Below are positions 1 to 5,959 of a DNA stretch of 10,492 nucleotides, piece after piece. Below the pieces are notes generated by a model. That model worked only from the letters and a program-made list of their open reading frames with translations. It did not search any database and had not been told where the DNA came from. Source of the DNA: JAUYQE01 sp035289745 (GTDB lineage Archaea; Nanobdellota; Nanobdellia; Woesearchaeales; GW2011-AR9). The translations under genes and the position numbers were made by a program. Each line of letters begins with the position of its first letter. Within the stretch, counting starts at the first letter, position 1. The stretch spans positions 1 through 10,492 of the forward strand of contig DATDWF010000033.1 of the NCBI GenBank assembly GCA_035289745.1, written 5' to 3'.

Positions 1-584
1 TCTGTTTCGATGAGCGGGATATACGTTTTGATAAGGCCATGATACACTTTCTGCATTCTCTCCGAAGCTTTTTTCGAGCAAGCACCAACAACAATCTTAT
101 CAGGATGGTTAAAGTCGTACACGGCATTCCCCTGTTTTAGAAATTCTGGATTAGAGACGACGTCAATTTCTGCCGTGCCTTGCGCTTTCAGAAGGTGCTG
201 GCACTCTCGGGCTGTTCCCGGCGGCACAGTGCTTTTGTTCACGAGAACTTTGTAGCCGGATGCAAAGCGCGCCACGGCATCAACAACGGCAAATACCGCT
301 TGTAAGTCAGCGCTTCCATCATCACGGGAAGGAGTGCCGACGCAATTAAACAGAACCTCGCCAAAGCGAACTGCTTCTTCGGCTTTGGTAGTAAAGTGCA
401 GCCGTTTCTGATTCTGCGCGACCAGCTCTTTCAATCCCGGCTCGTAAAAAGGAAGGGTTCCTTGTTTCAGGCTCTCTACTTTCTGGGGGTTCACATCCAT
501 ACAGCAAACCGCATGGCCAATGTTTGCCAGACAAGCGCCCGTTACCAAGCCCACATAGCCCGTGCCAAAAATGCTAATATTCAT
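1..584 (-). CDS. ugd: UDP-glucose 6-dehydrogenase, N-terminal part (3' end outside the window)
   Basis: Oxidises UDP-glucose to UDP-glucuronate with two NAD+ in the cytoplasm, feeding surface polysaccharide or glycan synthesis. The visible 194 residues begin with the NAD-binding loop GTGYVGLVTG (residues 7-16), with acidic D30 at the end of the second strand. The family signatures STVPPGT (118-124) and SNPEFLKQGNAV (144-155, E147) follow, then PDKIVVG (161-167). The ATG at 584-582 overlaps the TGA of the preceding nucleotidyltransferase gene as ATGA, so the two are translationally coupled. An AAGGTG Shine-Dalgarno-like site lies 8 bases upstream of the ATG. The central and UDP-binding C-terminal domains lie beyond position 1. 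A GDP-mannose dehydrogenase of the same superfamily is a possible alternative, but the neighbour and motifs favour UDP-glucose. Confidence 0.93.
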   Translation of the reverse strand, partial: MNISIFGTGYVGLVTGACLANIGHAVCCMDVNPQKVESLKQGTLPFYEPGLKELVAQNQKRLHFTTKAEEAVRFGEVLFNCVGTPSRDDGSADLQAVFAVVDAVARFASGYKVLVNKSTVPPGTARECQHLLKAQGTAEIDVVSNPEFLKQGNAVYDFNHPDKIVVGACSKKASERMQKVYHGLIKTYIPLIET

Positions 585-1330
585 GTCTGATGCACCTTCT
601 TGCTATACAGTTCTTCAGCCTCTTGCAGAGACACCAAAGTTCCCACATCAAAACAGGGCTCATTGGTAACAAATCCGTTCATACAGGACTGCTGGACCAG
701 AAAGCGGACAAAATCGCCAGGATTATCGGCTTTTCCCTGCCGAAGTGCCTGACTCACCAGCTGCAAATCTTTCTGATTAAAAAGATAACAGGCCGTAGAG
801 GTCAGAGTGCTCTTGGGTAATTGCGGCTTCTCTTCAAAATCGATGATACGGCCGTCATTAAGAACGGCAACGCCATAACGCCCTTTGATGGCTTCTTTAT
901 CCTGGCGGTCATAAAGAACCACACTGGAAACACCGTTGTTTTCAGTATAAAAGTGCACAAAATCACGGAGGGAAAAACCAAAAAGATTATCGCCGGCAAT
1001 AACGAGCAGGTCTTCTTCAACGGTCTCTCTTTGTAACACAAACTGGATATCCCCAACGGCGCCTAAGCGATCCTCGTTGCTCCGTGTTCCGTCGTTAAGG
1101 AGGGTTATTTTCTTTGAATAACGAGAGGTATCAAGCCAACGGCGGAAATGGCCATAAAACCGGGCATTCGTTACAATAGTTATCTCTTCAATCTCGCCAA
1201 CGTCCTCAAGCTTTTCGAGGATATATTCTAGGAGGGGTTTTCCAGCAACCAAAAGAAGGGGTTTTGGCGTATCTTTGGTGAGGGGATAGAGGCGGGTGGC
1301 ATAGCCGGCGGCGAGGATTAAAGCTTTCAT
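581..1330 (-). CDS. Sugar-1-phosphate nucleotidyltransferase (RmlA/GalU-like), probable UDP-glucose supplier
   Basis: A 249-residue single-domain GT-A nucleotidyltransferase that joins a sugar-1-phosphate to an NTP. The N-terminal nucleotide-binding loop is AAGYATRLYPLT (residues 7-18) followed by PKPLL (22-26). Further family features are NDGTRSNEDRLGA (79-91), the metal-binding GDN at 113-115, FEEKP (165-169) and FDVGT (227-231) near the C-terminus. I chose the ATG at 1330-1328; a TTG nine bases upstream is in frame, but an A/T-rich TATA region centred about 26 bases before the ATG points to a leaderless transcript beginning at it. It is the first gene of an operon with ugd, overlapping it by four bases, so glucose-1-phosphate uridylyltransferase activity is the natural inference. 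dTTP use cannot be excluded from sequence alone. Confidence 0.88.
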   Translation of the reverse strand: MKALILAAGYATRLYPLTKDTPKPLLLVAGKPLLEYILEKLEDVGEIEEITIVTNARFYGHFRRWLDTSRYSKKITLLNDGTRSNEDRLGAVGDIQFVLQRETVEEDLLVIAGDNLFGFSLRDFVHFYTENNGVSSVVLYDRQDKEAIKGRYGVAVLNDGRIIDFEEKPQLPKSTLTSTACYLFNQKDLQLVSQALRQGKADNPGDFVRFLVQQSCMNGFVTNEPCFDVGTLVSLQEAEELYSKKVHQT

Positions 1331-1347
1331 TATATCCAAGTTTTATC

Positions 1348-1364
1348 TTTAAAATCATTTAAAA
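1348..1364 (-). promoter_or_regulatory. TATA region of the nucleotidyltransferase-ugd operon
   Basis: Two TTTAAA-type cores, read on the minus strand, are centred about 26 bases upstream of the ATG at 1330. This is the spacing expected for a leaderless archaeal transcript. A TTTTAT motif at 1341-1346 could serve the opposite strand and the small ORF starting at 1370. Confidence 0.5.
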
Positions 1365-1369
1365 TTATT

Positions 1370-1543
1370 ATGGAAGAGAAGATAGAAAGAGGGAACAAAT
1401 ATCAGTTGATCGTGGAACCGAACGCCGTGAGGTTCCACTCGACAGGATTTGGTCCTATCCCCTCAGAGAGCTTGGCTCTCATGGATGCAAAACTCTGCCT
1501 CTCTGCATTTTGCAAAGCAGGATTTTACTCTCATTTGTCGTAG
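1370..1543 (+). CDS. Possible small ORF of 57 residues, unknown, doubtful
   Basis: An ATG at 1370 opens a 57-codon frame ending in TAG at 1543. The first 20 residues (MEEKIERGNKYQLIVEPNAV) look like ordinary protein, and a weak TATA-like TTTTATC sits about 26 bases upstream, divergent from the nucleotidyltransferase promoter. Against it, the second half runs through a run of hairpins and one copy of a 15-base direct repeat, so the frame there may be only repeat sequence. I recognise no family. It may be a real small gene whose end was replaced by a repeat element, or chance. Confidence 0.25.
   Translation: MEEKIERGNKYQLIVEPNAVRFHSTGFGPIPSESLALMDAKLCLSAFCKAGFYSHLS
1412..1438. repeat. Inverted repeat, 8-bp stem
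   Basis: GTGGAACC (1412-1419) and GGTTCCAC (1431-1438) are perfect complements around an 11-base loop. It lies between the 5S rRNA gene and the nucleotidyltransferase operon and could be a terminator-like or processing structure on the minus-strand 5S transcript. Confidence 0.6.
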
Positions 1544-1579
1544 AGCTTTATGCCCTACCTGAGCGGATTTGGTCCTATC
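1445..1579. repeat. Segment bounded by 15-base direct repeats and containing several hairpins
   Basis: GGATTTGGTCCTATC occurs at 1445-1459 and again at 1565-1579, 120 bases apart. The segment between them holds GAGAGC-TTG-GCTCTC (1466-1480) and TGCAAAA...TTTTGCA (1486-1492 with 1508-1514). This arrangement is typical of a small mobile or dispersed repeat unit, or of a structured RNA; one window cannot show which. No transposase is present. Confidence 0.5.
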
Positions 1580-1609
1580 TTTTGCGAACGAAGTGAGCCA
1601 AAAGATAGG
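1574..1609 (-). terminator. 11-bp hairpin abutting the 3' end of 5S rRNA
   Basis: CCTATCTTTTG and CAAAAGATAGG (1574-1584 with 1599-1609) pair perfectly around a 14-base loop. On the minus strand the hairpin begins two bases after the last paired base of the 5S rRNA and contains a TTTT run. It is probably a termination or 3'-processing signal; one arm overlaps one of the 15-base direct repeats. Confidence 0.45.
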
Positions 1610-1610
1610 T

Positions 1611-1718
1611 GGACAGCTTACCCGATTTCCCGCGGAATGCAGTACACTCGGATACGGAAGCGCGCTTAACTGCGGAGTTCGAAATGGGATCCGGTGAACC
1701 ACGCCCCTCTGGCCGTCC
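1611..1718 (-). rRNA. 5S ribosomal RNA
   Basis: The minus strand carries the conserved 5S core: GATCCCATTTCGAACTCCG, then AGTTAAGCGC and GTACTGCATTCCGCGGG. The ends form helix I: GGACGGC (5', from 1718) pairs with GCTGTCC (3', ending at 1611), giving about 108 nucleotides. Real ends may extend a few bases. No 23S or 16S sequence is next to it; upstream on the same strand is a divergent protein gene. The 5S therefore stands alone under its own promoter, as seen in several DPANN and Thermoplasma-type genomes with split rRNA operons. Confidence 0.93.
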
Positions 1719-1740
1719 GAGACGCTAGGGAAGAGCGTTA

Positions 1741-1749
1741 TTTATAAAG
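1741..1749 (-). promoter_or_regulatory. TATA box of the 5S rRNA gene
   Basis: CTTTATAAA on the minus strand is centred at about 1745, 26-27 bases before the inferred 5' end of the 5S rRNA at 1718. It is one of the best TATA matches in the window. Confidence 0.75.
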
Positions 1750-1773
1750 ATTGCGACCGCTTTTGCACAAGTG

Positions 1774-1781
1774 TTTAAAAA
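1774..1781 (+). promoter_or_regulatory. TATA box of the three-domain GDP-mannose gene
   Basis: TTTAAAAA is centred about 26 bases before the GTG at 1803, so transcription should start at the start codon itself. It is back to back with the 5S promoter, with about 30 bases between the two boxes. Confidence 0.65.
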
Positions 1782-1802
1782 TGCAGAACGCTGCTTTTCA
1801 AA

Positions 1803-3587
1803 GTGATAGACACTGCTATCATTCTTGCCGGGGGATTGGGAACCAGACTACGCCCATTAACGGATACCACGCCAAAGCCCTTGCTGCCTCTGAAAGGCAA
1901 GCCCATCCTGCAGCATACCATCGAGCAATTACAAAAGTTTGGCGTGACAGAAATAATTCTGTCTATCGGCTTCCTTGCTGAACAAATCAAAAACTATTTT
2001 GGCGACGGCTCCAGATGTGGAGTAAAAATAACTTACTCTATTGAATACGAGCCGCTGGGAACGGGAGGAGCAATAAAAAAAGCCTGCCAAGGCCTGAGCG
2101 ACCCAGTCTTTGTCGTCTGGGGAGACAACTTGATGGATATCGACTATAGGGAGCTCTATGCAACGTATCAAAAGCATCGAACGCCGGTTATGATGGCGCT
2201 CACTCCCCGGGAAGACGTGGAACATTTTGGGGTGGCCCGGCTGGAAGGAGAAAAAATCCTGGCTTTTATGGAAAAGCCGCCCCGCGAAAAAGCGCCGTCA
2301 AACTTTATCAATGCGGGAGCGATTGTTTTAGAGCCAGAGCATCTCTCTATTCTACCGGAAGGAAAATCGTCCATCGAGCGCGATTTTTATGAGAAACTGC
2401 AGCCCGGTGAGATAACGGCGTATTTTCATCAGGGCCAATGGTTCCCGACGGACACGCTGGAAAAATACGCTGAAGCCTGCCGGCATTTCCTTCCGGACAT
2501 TGATTTCTCCAAGAAAAAAGTCGTCATTGCTGACGTCGATGACACCATCTGCCACAGCTGCCAGCAGCTCGAGCCAGACATGGCCGCACAGATTGATACG
2601 CTGATACAGAAAGGATACACATTTGCATTTATTTCTGGAACGCCTGTGCCGGAATTGCAGCGCATGATCTCTTCCCGGCTGCAAGGAGAGCATCATCTTC
2701 TCGCAAACACGGGAACGCATTACGCCGTTGCTCGCCAAGAAAAGACAAAAACAATCTATGACCACGCTTTAATGGCAGAAGAAAAAAAAAAGATCACTGA
2801 TGCTTTAGAAAAGCTCATTGTCCATTACGATATCCAATCGCTCACCACCAAAGAAGACCAGCTGCAGGATCGGGGTTCGCAAATCACGTTATCAGCAATC
2901 GGCCGTAAAGCGCCAACAGAACGCAAGCGAGAATTTGATCCCGATGGAAAAAAGCGGTTAGCATGGATCGCTTTCCTGAAGCAGCATCTTGACGAAAAGA
3001 AATATGAGCTGAAGATCGGAGGGACTACCTCTATCGACATCACCCGAAAAGGTCTGGACAAAGAGTGGGGAATCCGCACGTTCTTGCAGCATCAGGGGCT
3101 TTCTGCATCCGATGCCCTCTTTTTCGGCGACAAGATTTTTCCCGGCGGCAATGATTATGCGGCAAGCAGAATCGTCGATTGTGTGGCGGTTCGGAATCCC
3201 GCCGACACCTTACGAAAGTTGCGGGAGATTGAGGTACTGCACTCTATAACAGACGAGCGGCCCTGGGGCAGCTTTGAGCAATTCATCCAGAACGCGGCCT
3301 GCTCGGTGAAAATTATCAACGTGAAAGCAGGGAAACGGCTCTCTTTACAATCACATCAACTACGGGAAGAGCTGCTCATAGCTTTGGATGATGGAATTGT
3401 TGCTGAAGTTGATGGAAGAAAGAAAACGCTCCTGAAAGGAGACCGAGTATTCATCTCCAAAGAAGCGAAACATCGCTTATCGGGAGGAGAACAGCCGGGG
3501 CGCCTTCTCGAAATCTCTTTTGGCGACTTTGACGAGGGTGATATTACCCGATATGAAGATGATTTTGGGAGATCCAACCAGAAATAA
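1803..3587 (+). CDS. Three-domain fusion: nucleotidyltransferase - HAD phosphomannomutase-like - cupin mannose-6-phosphate isomerase-like (GDP-mannose synthesis)
   Basis: A 594-residue protein with three domains. Residues 1-230 are a GT-A nucleotidyltransferase (GGLGTRLRPLT 10-20, PKP 24-26, GDN 107-109, PTDTLEKY 215-222). Residues 238-476 are a HAD type IIB domain with DVDDT (D244, D246), S278, K420 and FFGDKIFPGGNDY (440-452). The last motif, together with IGGTTSID (405-412) and cap residues R357 and R368, closely resembles eukaryotic phosphomannomutase (PMM2-like). Residues 483-590 are a cupin matching the C-terminal domain of type II mannose-6-phosphate isomerase: RPWGSF (486-491), LSLQSHQLREE (513-523) and H557, with Q516, H518, E523 and H557 as likely metal ligands. 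Together they could convert fructose-6-phosphate to mannose-6-phosphate, mannose-1-phosphate and GDP-mannose. The N-domain has GTRLRP, not the GTRLWP of classical ManC. The start is GTG, placed 26 bases after a TATA box; no upstream leader is expected. Domain identities are firm; exact substrates are inferred. Confidence 0.88.
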   Translation: MIDTAIILAGGLGTRLRPLTDTTPKPLLPLKGKPILQHTIEQLQKFGVTEIILSIGFLAEQIKNYFGDGSRCGVKITYSIEYEPLGTGGAIKKACQGLSDPVFVVWGDNLMDIDYRELYATYQKHRTPVMMALTPREDVEHFGVARLEGEKILAFMEKPPREKAPSNFINAGAIVLEPEHLSILPEGKSSIERDFYEKLQPGEITAYFHQGQWFPTDTLEKYAEACRHFLPDIDFSKKKVVIADVDDTICHSCQQLEPDMAAQIDTLIQKGYTFAFISGTPVPELQRMISSRLQGEHHLLANTGTHYAVARQEKTKTIYDHALMAEEKKKITDALEKLIVHYDIQSLTTKEDQLQDRGSQITLSAIGRKAPTERKREFDPDGKKRLAWIAFLKQHLDEKKYELKIGGTTSIDITRKGLDKEWGIRTFLQHQGLSASDALFFGDKIFPGGNDYAASRIVDCVAVRNPADTLRKLREIEVLHSITDERPWGSFEQFIQNAACSVKIINVKAGKRLSLQSHQLREELLIALDDGIVAEVDGRKKTLLKGDRVFISKEAKHRLSGGEQPGRLLEISFGDFDEGDITRYEDDFGRSNQK

Positions 3588-3602
3588 AAAAAACACCCAT
3601 AC

Positions 3603-3612
3603 TTTTTTATAA
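3603..3612 (+). promoter_or_regulatory. TATA box of map, overlapping a T-rich terminator
   Basis: TTTTTTATAA is centred 26 bases upstream of the map ATG. The same T run lies just after the stop of the preceding gene and may also end its transcript. Confidence 0.6.
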
Positions 3613-3633
3613 CCCCTGCTTCTCGCACTTCCC

Positions 3634-4521
3634 ATGGAGAAAGAAATCATTGAGAAATATCTGAAAGCAGGAAAAATTACTGCTACGGCACTAGAATTTG
3701 GCAAGCAGCTCGTCCGGCCCGGCGCCTCTGTCCGGGAAATTCTTGATAAGGTAGAAACCAAAATCGTCGAATTGGGTGGCCAGCCGGCATTCCCAGCACA
3801 AATTTCTTTAAACGAATTTGCTGCCCATTGCTGTTCGGACCTTGCTGATACGGCCATCCTCCAGGATCAGGTCGTCAAGCTTGATGTCGGGGTGCATATT
3901 GATGGCTATATTGCGGATACGGCGGTGACGGTGGACCTTTCCGGGAAGCACGGAAAGCTGCTAAAAGCCAGCCAGGATGCGCTGGAGAAAGCGCTGGCTT
4001 TAGTTCGGCCGGGAGTTACTCTTGCCGCTCTTGGCAAAGCCATTCAGGAGACGATAATGGCTGCGGGCTTTTCTCCCGTCAGAAACCTCTCAGGGCACGG
4101 CTTAGGGCACTTTGAAATTCATGCGCGGCCTTCCATTCCCAACGTCGATAACGGCAACCAGAATGTGCTCAAAGAAGGCATGGTCATCGCCATCGAGCCT
4201 TTTGCATCTACCGGAGCGGGCGTGGTACAGGAAAGCTCGCCCGCAACGGTCTTTACTTTCGCCAGTGATGCCGGCATCCGCGATCCCATCACGCGAAACG
4301 TACTTGCAGAGATCAAAACCTATCAGGGCTTGCCTTTTGCCAAACGCTGGCTAGAACAGAAGTTTGGCATCGCCAAAACAAACTTTGCGTTGCGGCAGCT
4401 CCTCACCAAAGGCTGCTTAGAACAGCATCCGCCTCTCGTCGATGAAGCGCGGGGCATCGTCAGCCAGGCTGAGCATTCGGTGCTGGTTCTGGAAAAGCCG
4501 ATAGTGTTTACGAGAGTTTAA
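3634..4521 (+). CDS. map: Methionine aminopeptidase, type II (archaeal)
   Basis: Removes the initiator methionine from nascent proteins in the cytoplasm, using two divalent metals in a pita-bread fold. At 295 residues it has the normal archaeal length. Metal ligands are visible as D84 (KLDVGVHIDG), D95 (ADTA), H155 (SGHGLG), E188 (IEPF) and E280 (AEHSVLV). H65 sits in NEFAAH and H163 in EIHARPSIPN. The residues after NEFAAH are CCSD where many relatives have a TP-type sequence, a small local oddity. Residues of about 212-275 are the type II helical insert (DAGIRDPITR to the LTKGCLEQHPPL region). The ATG lies 26 bases after a TATA box, so the message is probably leaderless. It is a single gene; the next gene is convergent, with 29 bases between stops. 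Confidence 0.96.
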   Translation: MEKEIIEKYLKAGKITATALEFGKQLVRPGASVREILDKVETKIVELGGQPAFPAQISLNEFAAHCCSDLADTAILQDQVVKLDVGVHIDGYIADTAVTVDLSGKHGKLLKASQDALEKALALVRPGVTLAALGKAIQETIMAAGFSPVRNLSGHGLGHFEIHARPSIPNVDNGNQNVLKEGMVIAIEPFASTGAGVVQESSPATVFTFASDAGIRDPITRNVLAEIKTYQGLPFAKRWLEQKFGIAKTNFALRQLLTKGCLEQHPPLVDEARGIVSQAEHSVLVLEKPIVFTRV

Positions 4522-4550
4522 TAATTTCTTCATCCTCGGCAGCACCCCCT

Positions 4551-4871
4551 TCAAAACCCCATCTTTCTTCGTTCACGATCATAATACTTATGCTTGTCCA
4601 GAAACAGAGCAATAAAAAAGGAATTCTTTTCTTTCTTGAGGATGCCTCTCACATTCGTCACATTTGGTTTAAAAAAGAAAACCAAAATATTTTTTTGCAG
4701 GGGCACGGGAAAAGGCTCTTGTTTTCTCTCAAAGCATTCTTTGACCCAAGAGATAAGATGAAATTGAAGATTCTCGGGGATATGCTCTACAACAATCTCG
4801 AAATGGCCTTCAAATTCTATTTGTTCGCCGACAATTTCTCTGATTTTCTTCTTTATTTCTTCAGGTCGCAC
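4551..4871 (-). CDS. Conserved-looking hypothetical protein, 106 residues
   Basis: I do not recognise this family. The protein is basic and mixed alpha/beta in appearance, with no signal peptide or membrane segment. An N-terminal helix (EEIKKKIREIV) is followed by alternating hydrophobic strands (HFEIVVEHI, NILVFFFK, SFFIALFLD) and a charged end HKYYDRERRKMGF. It starts with GTG at 4871, overlaps the end of the upstream gene by 11 bases, and has a GAGGTG Shine-Dalgarno site seven bases upstream, so it is translated with that gene. Pairing of a small basic protein with a nucleotidyltransferase-fold protein recalls toxin-antitoxin modules, but this is only an analogy. Confidence 0.7.
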   Translation of the reverse strand: MRPEEIKKKIREIVGEQIEFEGHFEIVVEHIPENLQFHLISWVKECFERKQEPFPVPLQKNILVFFFKPNVTNVRGILKKEKNSFFIALFLDKHKYYDRERRKMGF

Positions 4872-5736
4872 ACTGCAACACCTCGGTAAATGAATGGATA
4901 AGCAGGCTATAATCCGCAGAAAGGTACTCTTTTTGTAATTCTCGATAGGAGGAAATCATTTGCTGGCTCGCTTCACGTACTTGCTGAAGGGTGAAGCCCA
5001 GCAGCAAGGTCTGAACAAAGACCTGAGTGAGAAGAGGAACAGGATTTTTAAATGCCAGGATGCGTTTTATTCTATTGCGAAGTTGAAGAGAATCAAGTAC
5101 CAAGCCTTCTCTGCGATAGGTGGTTTCGAGGAGAAAATCACGGAGATCTCGCTTCAGCCAGTTGCGGTTATTTTCACGAATATCTTTCATCACTTCCTGA
5201 TACAAAGAGATAACTCTCGATAATTCTATCTTTTCCGTAACAGAAATGGAAGAGTTAAAATTGCTGATGCTTAATTTTGCCAATGAGGCGAAAAATATGG
5301 TGCCGGCAATATCCGGAGTAAGGTAATTGTAATGTATCCCTTGCGAAACAAAGTCCTCTTTCTCATAGGCGCTGATGAGAAAAACATCGATATCTTCGTG
5401 CTTCTTGCTATAAAGGAATGAACCCGTGATAAGTATCCGAAGCCCTTTATGGTTTCGTTCTAGAGTTTTGAGCAGTTTTCGTGCCGCAATCTTCCGCTCG
5501 GGAAGTATATGATCACTACCGAAGACATAATAGTTTTGAGAAGGCAAAAATGACTGAAGGGCTTTTATTTTTGGTGAAATGCTTCGAGAGAAATACACCT
5601 GTTCTGTGGCTGTGAGCTGGTTATTACTCGCTTTGTTGAGCAGGATTTCAAACTGCCGTGCAGTAAAGAGAGCGGGGACTAACTCTTGCTGACGAGGTAT
5701 CAGCTCCTCTGTTGAGGGTAAGTATAATTTACGCAT
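4861..5736 (-). CDS. Nucleotidyltransferase-fold (MNT-like) protein, 291 residues
   Basis: The central region carries the DNA-polymerase-beta-type nucleotidyltransferase signature: GSFLYSKKHEDIDVFL (105-120), with G105, S106 and the metal-binding D115 and D117. Preceding it is LTATEQVYFSRSISPKIKAL (41-60), an N-terminal element I associate from memory with archaeal proteins of this class. Residues 165-290 are mostly helical with no clear motif. A third acidic residue is not obvious; D142 in TPDIAG is a candidate. The ATG at 5736 lies 26 bases after a TATA box (TTTATAAATA), so it is probably leaderless. It forms an operon with the 106-residue gene. The substrate is unknown: it could modify RNA, nucleotides or a partner protein. 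Confidence 0.72.
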   Translation of the reverse strand: MRKLYLPSTEELIPRQQELVPALFTARQFEILLNKASNNQLTATEQVYFSRSISPKIKALQSFLPSQNYYVFGSDHILPERKIAARKLLKTLERNHKGLRILITGSFLYSKKHEDIDVFLISAYEKEDFVSQGIHYNYLTPDIAGTIFFASLAKLSISNFNSSISVTEKIELSRVISLYQEVMKDIRENNRNWLKRDLRDFLLETTYRREGLVLDSLQLRNRIKRILAFKNPVPLLTQVFVQTLLLGFTLQQVREASQQMISSYRELQKEYLSADYSLLIHSFTEVLQCAT

Positions 5737-5758
5737 TCTTATACTAAATAGTCTACTT

Positions 5759-5768
5759 TATTTATAAA
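5759..5768 (-). promoter_or_regulatory. TATA box of the nucleotidyltransferase-fold operon
   Basis: TTTATAAATA on the minus strand is centred about 27 bases before the ATG at 5736, giving a leaderless start. Confidence 0.7.
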
Positions 5769-5797
5769 TATTTGCTAGAAAATTGTCGAGGGGGGTA

Positions 5798-5959
5798 TTA
5801 TCTTATCCTCGGCAGCATCCATTTCACGAAGAAGAACGCCGCAGCCAGAATGCCCCAGAACACCAACCAGTTTGTGATCACAAATGCAAAGAGGGCTAGA
5901 TTTAAGACAACGGCCAGCAGAACCGCCAGCCCAATTATTTTAACTGTTTTTTCTTGCAT
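5798..5959 (-). CDS. Small membrane protein, 53 residues, two transmembrane segments
   Basis: MQEKTVKIIG is followed by two hydrophobic stretches (about residues 8-28 and 31-47) split by the short turn TNW, and a positively charged tail, KWMLPRIR. This is a hairpin-like two-helix membrane protein with both ends probably cytoplasmic. No family was recognised. Its ATG lies inside the last 25 bases of hisS, in another frame, so it is likely the last gene of that operon. No clear Shine-Dalgarno is visible, so expression would depend on coupling. Confidence 0.6.
   Translation of the reverse strand: MQEKTVKIIGLAVLLAVVLNLALFAFVITNWLVFWGILAAAFFFVKWMLPRIR

Noticed and set aside
581..1339. TTG start for the nucleotidyltransferase adding three residues
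   Set aside because: The in-frame ATG at 1330 fits the TATA spacing and the family's usual N-terminus (MKALILAAG).
1463..1702. Open frame on the minus strand across the 5S rRNA gene
   Set aside because: It runs through conserved 5S rRNA sequence and the repeat segment; it is a by-product of structured RNA, not a gene.
2352..2765. Open frame of 137 codons on the minus strand inside the three-domain gene
   Set aside because: Antisense to conserved HAD-domain sequence, no motif of its own.
4532..5816. 13-base repeat ATCCTCGGCAGCA at 4532-4544 and near 5804-5816
   Set aside because: One copy encodes the end of the small membrane protein, the other is intergenic; two short copies are too few to call a repeat family.
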